This document shows positions 23,387-32,657 of a stretch of 35,869 bases of DNA, in pieces. Within the stretch, counting starts at the first letter, position 1. Each line of letters starts with the position of its first letter. Below the pieces are notes generated by a model, which worked only from the letters and a program-made list of their open reading frames with translations, ran no database searches and had not been told where the DNA came from. The position numbers and the translations under genes were made by a program. The DNA is from Sulfobacillus acidophilus (GTDB lineage: Bacteria > Bacillota > Sulfobacillia > Sulfobacillales > Sulfobacillaceae), in assembly GCA_003023745.1 (NCBI GenBank), contig PXYV01000037.1, positions 1 to 35,869 on the forward strand, in the 5' to 3' direction.

Positions 23387-25819
23387 CTATTCGTCCAGCA
23401 AGACTTCGTCATCCAAAAACGAGGCGTAAAACCAGAGATAGTCACGAGCTCGCGTCAGCGCCACATACAAAAGACGATCGGCTTCTGCCACCTCGCGCTC
23501 ACGATGATCGTGATCCAATGCATGCCAGTTCTGACTCTCCCAAGGATCGTGATGAAGCGCAACTTGGTTGAGGCGAGCATTGTAATGAATGCCGGGCTCC
23601 AACGCGGTCTTCTTGGGCGTCCAATTGGCGACGATCACCATTGGCCACTCCAGTCCCTTCGCTTGATGCACGGTCGATATCAGCACTGCATCAGCCACCC
23701 CCGGTACCGGTCCTTCTTCGAAAGGGTTCCCTTCGTTGACTTGCGAACAAAACCAGCGGGAGAACTCCCACACGCCCCAGCGATCGCCGAGGTCGCGGCA
23801 CAGACGACGCATCTCGGCTAGATTAGCCAAAGCGGCCCAATCCTCGCGCTCTTGTAGCACCTGCAACAATGAACTGGTTTGTAGCGCCCAATCCAAGACC
23901 GTCTCCGCATCAACCCGCCAATATTGGTCATGCCAACAGGCCAGCCTTTCCCACCACGTCAGCACCAGCGGATCTCCCCGATCCGATTGCAGATAGTTCC
24001 ACGAACCACCGGCGTTGCGATGTCCTAAGAGGATGTCATAGGACAGCCCCACCCAGGGTGATAACAGCCAGGCAGCGGCCGCCAATCCATCTTGGGGATT
24101 TTCCAGGGCCCGAAACAGATGGCTTAACCCTCGAATTTCATCTTGCTGAAAGAATCGTCGCCCCGTTTGATTAGAGACGGGGATTGACTGTGCCCGCAAC
24201 GCCTGCCGATACACGTCAAGCTCGGTGCGTTGCGGCACGATCACTGCGATATCACTGTAAGCAAGGGGGCGCACCGTCGTTCCGACGCGGACCGGCCAAC
24301 CTTCTTGCACCGCCTGTTTCACCAAATTCGCAATCGCGTAGGCCTCCGCCTCCCGTTTGGCATGGGCCGATTCTCCGTCGGCCAACCGCACTACTCTTAG
24401 ACGAACCCGCTCATCTGCGGGCACGGTCGGCATCAAGGGGTAAAAAACCGGCACAAACGGCTTGGTGGCATCCGGACTAGAGGGCCAACGCCGAGCGAAC
24501 AACTCGTTCACATAGTGCAAGATTGCCGCTTGCGACCGAAAGTTTTGAAAGATCGGCACAACCTGTCCACCCGTATTGAGTAACTCTTGTCGGACCGCGG
24601 CATAGGTTTCCACGTCTGCGCCACGAAACCGATAAATGGATTGTTTGGGATCTCCCACCAAAAATAGTCGGCCTTGATCTTCGCGGCTTAGTTGATCACT
24701 TCCCACTGGGGCCACCAGGCGCCGAATAATCGCTGCCTGGATGCCGTCGGTATCCTGAAATTCGTCGACCAGGATTAATTGATAGCGAGTGCGAATGCGA
24801 GACCACACCCCGGGATCGCGGGAAACGCGATTGGCCTCCCACAAGAGATCATCGTACGTGAGGGTCAACCCTTCAAATCGGGTTCTGCGCCAATAGGGCA
24901 AAAACTCGCGGCCGATCAGATTAACCCAGTCTGCAAGATAGGCATCCGACAGTTGCTGACGCAGTCGGGCGAGATCGTCTTTGAGTTGCTGCACCCACTC
25001 CTTTTGTGCAACCAGCCACTCGGGGTGTGCCCAGTTTTTCTTGCTGCCGCGAGGACTCAGTCCCGTCGTCCACTGTGCCAGCATGCGCGGCCACTGTGAC
25101 TCGGGCATGCGGCTTAGCCATCGGAATTCGTCTCTAATGGCAAAAATTTGCTGCCGTCCACGGTCGCTCTCAAGCGCATCCTCTTCCGCACGATGCCAAT
25201 AGCCCGCCGCAGCGCGCGCGTAATTACCAACAAACCGCGTCACATCGGGAAACTCTGCCACGACTGGCGGCACCTCGGGCCAGTGCGAAATTTGCCACGC
25301 CCACTGTCGCAAATGCCTCCAGTCAATCCCGGCGTGCAGCAAACGCACGAACGTCTCGGCATGCACGGTGGTCTCAATTTGTTGCACCCACTGGCCAAAT
25401 GTCTCATTCCACAAATGCTCCGTCTCTATGTCGTCCATGACCCGAAAGCCGGCAGGTATGCCGAAGTCAATCCCGAATTCGGTCAACAGTCGATGACAAA
25501 ATCCATGAATAGTGGTAATGGCCGCATCGGCAAGATTCGCAAGCGCCGCTGATAGTAGCTGCCGCTCGTCAGAACTTTGCCCATCAGCGGCTAGCAACTC
25601 CTCCAGACGCGACTTCAGCCGCTGTCGCATCTCCTCCTGCGCTTTATCCATAAAGGTAATCAACAGCATGCGCGACAAAGGAATGCGACGGCGCACGATT
25701 GCATCGATCACCCGGTCAATGAGAAGTGTCGTCTTTCCCGTGCCTGCCCCGGCCTCCACTAACAGATTGACAGCACTATAGCGCACCTCATCGCGCTGCC
25801 CTGCGTCAGTCAGCATCAT
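23387..25819 (-). CDS. AddA/RecB-like superfamily 1 helicase lacking the nuclease domain
   Basis: A UvrD/Rep-family DNA helicase of 810 residues with the full motor: Walker A EAGAGTGKTT (about residues 22-31), DEFQDTD (352-358), GDPKQSIYRFRGAD (389-402), FQNFRSQAAIL, the STVHQAKGLEWPMVIV motif V and YVALTRARDYLWF at the very end (about 785-797). TTIHGFCHRLLTEFGIDFG after the first motif is typical of AddA and RecB. Those proteins run to about 1,200 residues because a RecB-type nuclease follows the motor; this one stops about 13 residues after motif VI, so that nuclease is absent. ATG 25819 has GGAGGAGGG upstream inside the previous gene, whose stop it overlaps by 14 bp. The partner gene keeps a nuclease, so the pair probably forms a DNA end-processing complex for recombinational repair. 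Confidence 0.88.
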   Translation of the reverse strand: MMLTDAGQRDEVRYSAVNLLVEAGAGTGKTTLLIDRVIDAIVRRRIPLSRMLLITFMDKAQEEMRQRLKSRLEELLAADGQSSDERQLLSAALANLADAAITTIHGFCHRLLTEFGIDFGIPAGFRVMDDIETEHLWNETFGQWVQQIETTVHAETFVRLLHAGIDWRHLRQWAWQISHWPEVPPVVAEFPDVTRFVGNYARAAAGYWHRAEEDALESDRGRQQIFAIRDEFRWLSRMPESQWPRMLAQWTTGLSPRGSKKNWAHPEWLVAQKEWVQQLKDDLARLRQQLSDAYLADWVNLIGREFLPYWRRTRFEGLTLTYDDLLWEANRVSRDPGVWSRIRTRYQLILVDEFQDTDGIQAAIIRRLVAPVGSDQLSREDQGRLFLVGDPKQSIYRFRGADVETYAAVRQELLNTGGQVVPIFQNFRSQAAILHYVNELFARRWPSSPDATKPFVPVFYPLMPTVPADERVRLRVVRLADGESAHAKREAEAYAIANLVKQAVQEGWPVRVGTTVRPLAYSDIAVIVPQRTELDVYRQALRAQSIPVSNQTGRRFFQQDEIRGLSHLFRALENPQDGLAAAAWLLSPWVGLSYDILLGHRNAGGSWNYLQSDRGDPLVLTWWERLACWHDQYWRVDAETVLDWALQTSSLLQVLQEREDWAALANLAEMRRLCRDLGDRWGVWEFSRWFCSQVNEGNPFEEGPVPGVADAVLISTVHQAKGLEWPMVIVANWTPKKTALEPGIHYNARLNQVALHHDPWESQNWHALDHDHREREVAEADRLLYVALTRARDYLWFYASFLDDEVLLDE

Positions 25820-28229
25820 GCGTACCGCCCTCCTCCGCAGCCCAAAGTGCCAGAAACTCCGCATCGGCCGCATTCTTCTGGGCTGCAGCCTCGACTACCC
25901 GCGCCGGACACAAGAGGCGATAGGTACAAAACCGGCACGGCTGAATCTTACCGTCGGGAACCGGCCAAAACTTTCCATCGTGCATGCGCGCCCGCATGCC
26001 TTCGGCAATCGACCGCACTGCAGAGCGCTGGGCTACCGCCTGGGCGTGCGTCACCCGCCGGTGGAGAAAGCGCGACTTTTGGCTAATTCCATACAACTCC
26101 GCCTCGACCGCCACACCATATTTGTCGGCTAAAGCCTGCTGGTACAGCAACAACTGCATATTAGCCGGGCTCGGGACGGACGGATTCGCAACCGCGCCGG
26201 TCTTATAGTCCACCAACCGCATACTGCCATCATCCATCCAGTCGATCCGGTCAACACGCCCTTGCATGGGCCAGACCCACTCCCAGGCCAGGCTCACTTC
26301 AACGGCGGTCTGACCCTGGGGGTGCCAATCATCCCGCACCAGCGCCTCATATAGTTCGGCAGCAAGACCGTCAGCCGCGTATTTCAACAAAAAAGAGGGC
26401 ACTGTAGTGGGAGCTGGATACTCGGCAATGGCCGCATCAACACACGCCCGCATTGCGTTCAACGTTAATGGCAATCCTCGGCGCACGGTGAGTTCCAAGG
26501 CCCGATGCGCCCACATACCAATCATTTGCGGCGTGATGTCGGGGGTCTCATCCTCTATTCCGCTAATATGCAAAATACGGCTCAATAAGAAACTTAACGG
26601 GCACCGTCCAAAGTCCTCGAGCGCTGACGGAGACAATTGTGTGGGCATTAACGATCGAGCCAACGAGGCATCAACCCACCCCGTATACGATGAATGCCTG
26701 TTCGCGTCGCGCCACGATTGATACCAGGCGCGAATGAAGGGAGCAGACGTTTGATCGCCAAGTAGCACCGCGTCAACTGTTAGTTCATCAACCGGTCCGG
26801 GTTGGGGACTCGTGCTGACCATCCATCGCACCCAGCCATGGTCTGATCTCAATTGATCGAGCAGGAAGCGGTCATGCGCACCCGGATCACTCATGCGTAC
26901 CCAGGGCTTAATCGCGCCGTCACCATCAAACGGGGTGGGCGTCATGCGGCAAAGCCACCGATCCGGATCAGTGCCAGCCAACACCACATGTTGCGTAGGC
27001 ACCCAGACCGCCAACTCCAAAGGCATAATCGGGCTGTTCTCGCCAAGACTCGGGGTTAAAGCGAAATGGGCTAGTTGGAAGGACACCATCGACGGAGTCG
27101 GATGACCTGCAAAAGCATCCCAGGCCCGAAGGCTCTCGGCCCACTCAATAATTTGCCTCCACTTGACATTGTGCACACTGGCTGCCTCCCGCACGAGATC
27201 AGACAGGTCCGCCCATTCTTGTATGTTTAGCACGCGTTGCCACCAGTCTGTCTTCCAACTCACGCTCGCTAATGATCCGGCTTCTTCTAGCCAGCGCGTG
27301 ACCATCGACTCGCGCACGGACCCCTGAATTAAGATCGCGACAAACAATTGCCATAACGTCTCTTCACGGTCATGCAGCCTCTCCGTTGACGCGATAAGCT
27401 GATGGCGGACAAACGCCCGTTTCCAGGCCACGGCCGGCACCTCGTCCGTTTCCACTGCAATGGTATGCCGCAAATGCTCATCGTGCTGTTTCACCCAGAC
27501 TACGGCCGCATCGAGCAAATCCATTGCGGGCGATGGTCGAATCCAAAGCGTCGACGCCACCTGGGCACGCGGTTCCAACGCCTCCACCGTAATCTCCATA
27601 TCGCCCCAAATCGCCGCCTGTGCCGCAGGGCTTCCCTCAAGCGCCCAAATTTCCACCGGTTGTTGCACATGCCAGGCCTTGATCAAGTCAACCAGAAGCG
27701 GTGTTATGGCCGTAAATCCGTACACGTAGATGGGTCCAGATCGCGGCAGCATAGGCCAACTCGACTGGGATACCGTATAGTCGTACAACCCGAGTTCATC
27801 GACCATCGGCGAACTGAGATGTCGATCGTACCAATTCCACAGCGCCGGCCAGGGCAACCGATCGGAAGGATGGGACACAAGGGTCCGAATGCCAATCCGC
27901 CTTCCTCGCCGCACCAGATCCGCCACGGCCGCACTAATGCCAGGAACCGATGCGTAGCGACGCGGCAACAAAGTCTCAGGCACCAACGAGGTTAATATCT
28001 CCCATGTTCCCTGAGGCGCCCAGGTGAGGTGAGCGGGCACGCATTGCTCCCACCAATCCTCGATAGCCATGACCGACAAACCAGGCGGCCCCAGCTCTAA
28101 CAGCCAACGAGCCAACCGGGCATCGGGCACAATGACCGTCGGCCACGGCTGCCCAGTTGACGAAAGCGATTGCATCCGCCCAAGCCAGTGTTGGTGAATC
28201 GCCGTGGGCATGCCAATATGTAGTTTCAT
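25806..28229 (-). CDS. AddB-like protein with Fe-S PD-(D/E)XK nuclease domain
   Basis: The product is 807 residues. The C-terminal quarter is a RecB-family nuclease: LSPSALEDFGRCPLSFLL (first Cys near residue 543), GMWAHRALE, GRVDRID, RLVDYKTGA (Asp and Lys near 674-676) and CRFCTYRLLC (Cys near 765, 768 and 774). One cysteine before the nuclease and a C-x2-C-x5-C after it match the 4Fe-4S staple of AddB and Cas4-type nucleases. Residues 1-500 should be an inactivated helicase-like domain: the N-terminus (MKLHIGMPTAIHQHW) has no Walker A, unlike B. subtilis AddB. ATG 28229 has GGGAGG just upstream. It is translationally coupled to the helicase gene. Role inferred: double-strand break resection and degradation of foreign DNA. 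Confidence 0.82.
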   Translation of the reverse strand: MKLHIGMPTAIHQHWLGRMQSLSSTGQPWPTVIVPDARLARWLLELGPPGLSVMAIEDWWEQCVPAHLTWAPQGTWEILTSLVPETLLPRRYASVPGISAAVADLVRRGRRIGIRTLVSHPSDRLPWPALWNWYDRHLSSPMVDELGLYDYTVSQSSWPMLPRSGPIYVYGFTAITPLLVDLIKAWHVQQPVEIWALEGSPAAQAAIWGDMEITVEALEPRAQVASTLWIRPSPAMDLLDAAVVWVKQHDEHLRHTIAVETDEVPAVAWKRAFVRHQLIASTERLHDREETLWQLFVAILIQGSVRESMVTRWLEEAGSLASVSWKTDWWQRVLNIQEWADLSDLVREAASVHNVKWRQIIEWAESLRAWDAFAGHPTPSMVSFQLAHFALTPSLGENSPIMPLELAVWVPTQHVVLAGTDPDRWLCRMTPTPFDGDGAIKPWVRMSDPGAHDRFLLDQLRSDHGWVRWMVSTSPQPGPVDELTVDAVLLGDQTSAPFIRAWYQSWRDANRHSSYTGWVDASLARSLMPTQLSPSALEDFGRCPLSFLLSRILHISGIEDETPDITPQMIGMWAHRALELTVRRGLPLTLNAMRACVDAAIAEYPAPTTVPSFLLKYAADGLAAELYEALVRDDWHPQGQTAVEVSLAWEWVWPMQGRVDRIDWMDDGSMRLVDYKTGAVANPSVPSPANMQLLLYQQALADKYGVAVEAELYGISQKSRFLHRRVTHAQAVAQRSAVRSIAEGMRARMHDGKFWPVPDGKIQPCRFCTYRLLCPARVVEAAAQKNAADAEFLALWAAEEGGTHDAD

Positions 28230-28257
28230 CCGGACCTCCCAATGTAGATCTTGCCTC

Positions 28258-28286
28258 ATCGTAAACCAGACAGGTTAGATCACCAA
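28258..28286 (-). promoter_or_regulatory. Promoter candidate for the helicase-nuclease pair
   Basis: TTGGTG (28281-28286) and TACGAT (28258-28263) are 17 bp apart on the minus strand, 28 bp before the nuclease gene start. Both boxes match consensus at about four of six positions. If real, the pair can be expressed apart from hutH. Confidence 0.45.
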
Positions 28287-28298
28287 CGCCGAAGAGGT

Positions 28299-28457
28299 CT
28301 ATGACCTAAGCGCCGCACTTACCGACCGATCGACAATCACCTGCAGCCAACCCGGAGGCGTACGTTCCAGGACCCCGACCGGGGGGAATTTTTCAGTCTC
28401 CAACCAGACGGATCCCAGATAAATCTCTCCTGCACCCACGAAGAATTCATCACGCAT
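28299..28457 (-). CDS. Possible 52-residue small protein
   Basis: The frame begins MRDEFFVGAGEIYLGSVWLE and ends with PPGWLQVIVDRSVSAALRS. Its composition is protein-like and it sits 38 bp after hutH on the same strand. No convincing ribosome-binding site precedes ATG 28457, and the frame is open upstream into the end of hutH without another good start. It may be a small gene or the tail of a lost one. I do not recognise it. Confidence 0.35.
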   Translation of the reverse strand: MRDEFFVGAGEIYLGSVWLETEKFPPVGVLERTPPGWLQVIVDRSVSAALRS

Positions 28458-28495
28458 GCTACCAGAGGAAAAAAAGCGCGACCACGCCTCTCCCT

Positions 28496-30016
28496 TCAGC
28501 GCAAGACCGTCTCAACTAACTTTAGCCCCGAGCTACTCAAAAGTGCATCTGCGAGACGCTCAATATCTGGTCCCAGCACGCGATCGTCCTGCCATTCATC
28601 CACATACTGGCGCACAAACGCCCACACCTTTTGGCCCGACGAAGACAATAATTCCGGCCCCAACAGATCGGCCGCCTGCGCCCCGCAGATTAGTTCAACC
28701 GCAAGCACGCGCGACAAATTCTCTAACACCGTGACAGCTTTGCGCCCCGCCGTTGTCCCCATGGAGACATGGTCCTCCTGATTGGCCGAGGTGGGAATTG
28801 AGTCAACACTGCTGGGATGCGCCCACACCTTGTTCTCTGAGACCAGACTGGCTGCTGTGTATTGCGCTAACATCAACCCGGAGTTCAAACCGCCCTGCGC
28901 AACCAAAAATGGCGGCAGACCGGACAGCGCTGGATTAACCAGCCGCTCCGTGCGACGCTCACTAATGCTCGCCCATTCGGCGGCAATGATGGCAAGATAG
29001 TCTAACACCAATGCAACCGGCTCGCCATGAAAATTCCCTGCCGAAACCACTTCATTGGTCTTGGGGAAAAACAGCGGATTATCCGTGACACTGTTCATCT
29101 CGCGCGTAACGACCTCTTCAACGTGGCGGAGTCCCTCTCGGCTGGCACCGTGGACCTGCGGTATACATCGAAGTGAATAGGCGTCTTGCACGCGCAGTTC
29201 TCCCGGTGCTGTCGTCAGTCGGCTATCCTGCAAAAGATGTCGCAAATTGCGCGCACTCTCAATAATCCCTGGGTGCGGTCGCACCGCAAATACTTCCGGC
29301 ATAAAGGCTTGTGGTATTCCGCGCAGCACTTGAAACGACAACGAGCTGGCAATGTCGGCCCAATCAGCCAGGCGTTGCGCGCGATATACGCCAAAAGCCC
29401 CCAAGGCCGTCATCGCTTGGGTGCCGTTAATTAAGGCGAGCCCTTCTTTCGCCTCCAAACGCAGCGGAGCCAGTCCCGCCTCTCGCAGCGCCTGCCCACC
29501 TGGCAAGCGCCGCCCGGTGTACCAGGCCTCACCCTCCCCAATGAGAACCAAGGCCAAATGAGCCAATGGCGCCAAATCACCGCTTGCCCCCACCGATCCT
29601 TGTGACGGGATGACCGGCACTACATCATGCGTCAATAAATCAAGCAAGCGTTCGACCACGATGGTCCGCACGGCCGAGAAGCCCTGGGCTAGAGCATTGG
29701 CGCGTAGCAACACCATGGCTCGTGCGATGGCCGGGGTAAAAGGGATTCCCACCCCTGCTGCGTGGCTTCGAACTAAGTTCAACTGTAACTGCAGGCGTTC
29801 GCTGTCGGGGATGACAACATCGGAAAAGCGGCCAAAACCGGTCGTCACACCATAAACGGGCCGCGCTTCATCAAGGTAGCGCGTCACCATAAAGCGAGAG
29901 GCCGCCAGTCTGTCGGCGACCTCTCGGGGAAGCATTACCGCTCGTCTATTTTCAGCCACCTCTACAACCGTGTCCACGGTAAGGTGTTGACCCGTAATAG
30001 CCAGGGGATCCACCAC
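28496..30016 (-). CDS. hutH: Histidine ammonia-lyase
   Basis: HutH removes ammonia from histidine to give urocanate, the first step of histidine breakdown. The 506-residue product is full length. The self-forming MIO cofactor tripeptide Ala-Ser-Gly lies in GSVGASGDLAPLAH (about residues 140-155). The family landmarks YGVTTGFGRFSDV, LQLNLVRSHAAGVG (with the Ser-His pair typical of histidine specificity), KEGLALINGTQAMTA, QDAYSLRCIPQVHGA and FHGEPVALVLD are present. The start is one of two adjacent GTG codons (30016 or 30013) after AAAGGAG. No hutU, hutI or hutG is nearby, so the enzyme may serve only to release ammonia, or the rest of the pathway lies elsewhere. It follows the two M16 genes by 12 bp. 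Confidence 0.95.
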   Translation of the reverse strand: MVDPLAITGQHLTVDTVVEVAENRRAVMLPREVADRLAASRFMVTRYLDEARPVYGVTTGFGRFSDVVIPDSERLQLQLNLVRSHAAGVGIPFTPAIARAMVLLRANALAQGFSAVRTIVVERLLDLLTHDVVPVIPSQGSVGASGDLAPLAHLALVLIGEGEAWYTGRRLPGGQALREAGLAPLRLEAKEGLALINGTQAMTALGAFGVYRAQRLADWADIASSLSFQVLRGIPQAFMPEVFAVRPHPGIIESARNLRHLLQDSRLTTAPGELRVQDAYSLRCIPQVHGASREGLRHVEEVVTREMNSVTDNPLFFPKTNEVVSAGNFHGEPVALVLDYLAIIAAEWASISERRTERLVNPALSGLPPFLVAQGGLNSGLMLAQYTAASLVSENKVWAHPSSVDSIPTSANQEDHVSMGTTAGRKAVTVLENLSRVLAVELICGAQAADLLGPELLSSSGQKVWAFVRQYVDEWQDDRVLGPDIERLADALLSSSGLKLVETVLR

Positions 30017-30028
30017 ACATCTCCTTTC

Positions 30029-31324
30029 TCAGCGGTTTGTCGCCAACGGTAGCACAATGGAAGTCGCCCGCATTGAGTCCCGAAGGTGCTCTTGCCGCAA
30101 CTGCTCGACTTCCGCCAGCGAGATGTCTTCTAGAACGGCCGGTACGTCCGCCAAATCAATGCCTCGAAAATGAAAGGCGGTGAAGGCAAATGCCAGTTCT
30201 TCGAGATTCTCAAAAAGTGCCACGAATTCCCCGATTTCTTTTCGCTTAAGTCGTTCAAAACTTCGCGGCAAGAGCGGTTCACTGCCCAATCTCTGCAACA
30301 ATACGGCTTCTAGCCGCTCTGGATCTGGCGTTTCTCCGCCCATTTGCGACAGGCCATAGGTCGTAGCTGAACTGTAGTGTGCGGAAAACCGCTCGTTGAT
30401 TAACCCCTCTTCGTACAAATCATTAAAAAGTGGCGCACTCGGCCCTAATAGAAGGCTCCACATAAGACTTATCGTCAGGTCGCGACGCAAAAGATCTCTA
30501 CCGACGAGTCCGACCCGGTCATCTTTGTATCCCATCATCCAGAGCGGAGTGGCGACGGGCATGCGCTGTTCGACCCGTTTTTGCGCCACTGCCGCCGGCT
30601 CTTGAGGATAAATTCGCTCAATCGCAGCATGTGGCGCCAATTGTCGCGTGCGCTCATGATCGGCGATCTGCCCTATCACAGCATCGGGATTAACGTCACC
30701 AGCCAGAAAAATAACCATGTTGCTGGGATGATAAAAAGTTCGATAACACACGTACAAGTCATCGGGGGTAATCGTGCGAATCGATTCCACGGTTCCTGCA
30801 ATGTCCAAGCGGACTGGATTTTTCTGATACAGGGCGTGCATCAGATTGGAGCGCAACCGCTCTCCCGGCATGTCCAGATACATGCGAATCTCTTGTTCGA
30901 TAATGCCCTTTTCTTTTTCGACGTTGTCATGCGTGAAATACGGTTCTTCCACGAGGCGCAAAAGGGTATCAATACACTCGCCGACGGCACTGGTAGCCGA
31001 AAACAGAAAAGTTGTCGACGTATATTCCGTATACGCATTGGTGTACGCCCCGAGCTCCGCGAAGCGTTCAAAGACGTCGTGTCCTTGAGGTTTCTCGTAC
31101 ATTTTATGTTCGAGAAAATGGGCAATCCCGTCGGGGACGTCCACAACGGCATCCGATCCATCCGGGCGAAAATGGCTATCAATCGACCCATAATGGGTCG
31201 CATACGTCGCATAGGTACGTTTCAGTCCGGGCTTAGGCAACACCACTATCTCTAATCCAGACTCCAGGGTTTCTCTAACCGGCATTTCGCCAATCAATTC
31301 CCATGGCGATGTCCTATGCGTCAT
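30029..31324 (-). CDS. M16-family zinc peptidase (YmfH-like, active-site subunit)
   Basis: A 431-residue insulinase/processing-peptidase-type protein. The inverted zinc motif HxxEH is intact as HFLEH (about residues 68-72) in GIAHFLEHKMYEKPQG, followed by AYTNAYTEYTSTTFLFS and the third-ligand region KEKGIIEQEIRMY. The C-terminal non-catalytic M16 domain follows. In Bacillus a comparable pair, ymfF and ymfH, occurs side by side, and pairs of this kind are thought to form a heterodimer with one catalytic subunit. The start overlaps the stop of the partner gene (ATGA). Probably cytoplasmic, as there is no signal peptide. The substrate is unknown. Confidence 0.9.
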   Translation of the reverse strand: MTHRTSPWELIGEMPVRETLESGLEIVVLPKPGLKRTYATYATHYGSIDSHFRPDGSDAVVDVPDGIAHFLEHKMYEKPQGHDVFERFAELGAYTNAYTEYTSTTFLFSATSAVGECIDTLLRLVEEPYFTHDNVEKEKGIIEQEIRMYLDMPGERLRSNLMHALYQKNPVRLDIAGTVESIRTITPDDLYVCYRTFYHPSNMVIFLAGDVNPDAVIGQIADHERTRQLAPHAAIERIYPQEPAAVAQKRVEQRMPVATPLWMMGYKDDRVGLVGRDLLRRDLTISLMWSLLLGPSAPLFNDLYEEGLINERFSAHYSSATTYGLSQMGGETPDPERLEAVLLQRLGSEPLLPRSFERLKRKEIGEFVALFENLEELAFAFTAFHFRGIDLADVPAVLEDISLAEVEQLRQEHLRDSMRATSIVLPLATNR

Positions 31325-32610
31325 GACTCATGCACCTCTTTACTGGTGAGAAAATAGACGGTATCCAAATCTATTGCTTGGGCAACATTCACCACATCAT
31401 CCCGGGTGACCTGAGCCAGCGCGGCGATGAGATCGGGTCCCTGGTGCCCACCCCCCACCAGCAAATATTCGAGATGGCGACCGATCAATTGGCCTGGACT
31501 ATCTTCTTCGGATAGGATGTCATTCTCGTAGGCCTTCAAGGTAAAGGCCAGTTCATCGTCCGTGAAATCGCCCCGCCGCATGGCCGCGACTTGGTCTTCA
31601 ATAATGGATCGGCATGCCTGATAATCATTGAATTCAATACCCGCTCCAATCATCAAAAGTCCCAAAGCCGGGTCTACGCGCGAATAAGCGTAATAGGCTA
31701 AACTCGCCTTTTCCCGCACATTAATAAACAATTTAGAGTGAGAAAATCCACCTAAAATTCCAGAGTACATAACCAAGGCCGGAAAATCCGCCGACTTTGC
31801 GGTGCGACCGGTTCTATATGCCAAATTCAGCTTGCCTTGGCGGACATCTTGGGCTTCAACCACGGTCTGATTCTGATGCCGCCCTTGATATGGCACAACC
31901 GCCGAGAATTCCTGGCGAGATGTCCCCCAGCGCTCTTTCACGTGTTGGTATAATACGTCGGCATCAACGTCCCCGACCACCGTAAACACGAACGGTGCCC
32001 CTCGGTGAACTTCCTGATAGAAGGTCGTCAAATCCCTCTCCGTGATCTGATCGACCTCTTGCTCAGTACCCAATTTTCTTAAACCGAAGGGCTGGCCATC
32101 GGCCACCAACTCGATCAGGCGCGACATCGCGTATTGCCCTTTATCATTAATGATGGCCGCAATCTGACGCTTCACGAGCGTTTTTTCTTGTTCGACCACG
32201 GTCCGGGGGAAAACGCCATCCACCAAATAGGGGCGGTCCAGCACTTGGGTTAGAAAATCCAACGCCTCGCGCACCGTATCCGGTTGGCCTGGCAAAAAAC
32301 GCCCATTGGTGACGGTGATGTGAAACGACAGCAGTTGCTTATCGCCGAGCTTGGCGATATCGGCACGAAAGCTGGCCCCATACAGATCTTCTAACCGCGC
32401 CGCCATGAGTTGGCGAGTCGGCCAGGAACGAGTCCCTTGACGCATCACTTGGGCTAAGGTAGCCCCTTTAGACCGGTCGACGGTCGACAAATCTCGAATC
32501 CAGGTCGCGTGTATCGTGACGGTCTTAAAACGGCGCGTGGGATACACATAAAAAGCAACGCCGTCTTTCCATTCCCCTACAAATCGGTCTTGGGCGTTTG
32601 ACCAGGCCAA
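31321..32610 (-). CDS. M16-family protein without zinc motif (YmfF-like partner subunit)
   Basis: The 429-residue product has the M16 fold pattern, for example YHVTVT-like strands (LLSFHITVTNGRF), EQEKTLVKRQIAAIINDKGQ, TVVGDVDADVLYQHV and GILGGFSHSKLFINVREKAS with its conserved Gly-Gly and C-terminal Arg. The first-domain HxxEH motif is missing: the equivalent region reads STVDRSKGATLAQVMRQGT. So this is the catalytically inactive partner of the next gene, the usual arrangement for M16 heterodimers. The start is TTG 32610, preceded by GGGGGAG seven bases upstream. It lies 47 bp after ftsH. Confidence 0.88.
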   Translation of the reverse strand: MAWSNAQDRFVGEWKDGVAFYVYPTRRFKTVTIHATWIRDLSTVDRSKGATLAQVMRQGTRSWPTRQLMAARLEDLYGASFRADIAKLGDKQLLSFHITVTNGRFLPGQPDTVREALDFLTQVLDRPYLVDGVFPRTVVEQEKTLVKRQIAAIINDKGQYAMSRLIELVADGQPFGLRKLGTEQEVDQITERDLTTFYQEVHRGAPFVFTVVGDVDADVLYQHVKERWGTSRQEFSAVVPYQGRHQNQTVVEAQDVRQGKLNLAYRTGRTAKSADFPALVMYSGILGGFSHSKLFINVREKASLAYYAYSRVDPALGLLMIGAGIEFNDYQACRSIIEDQVAAMRRGDFTDDELAFTLKAYENDILSEEDSPGQLIGRHLEYLLVGGGHQGPDLIAALAQVTRDDVVNVAQAIDLDTVYFLTSKEVHES

Positions 32611-32657
32611 TTACCCACTCCCCCTCTGGCTACTATTCCCTCTTCGGTCCATTCCTA

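Noticed and set aside
28373..28393. Plus-strand CCCC-GACC-GGGG hairpin followed by TTTTT, a terminator-like sequence
   Set aside because: No plus-strand gene precedes it, and it lies within a protein-like minus-strand frame. Probably coincidence.
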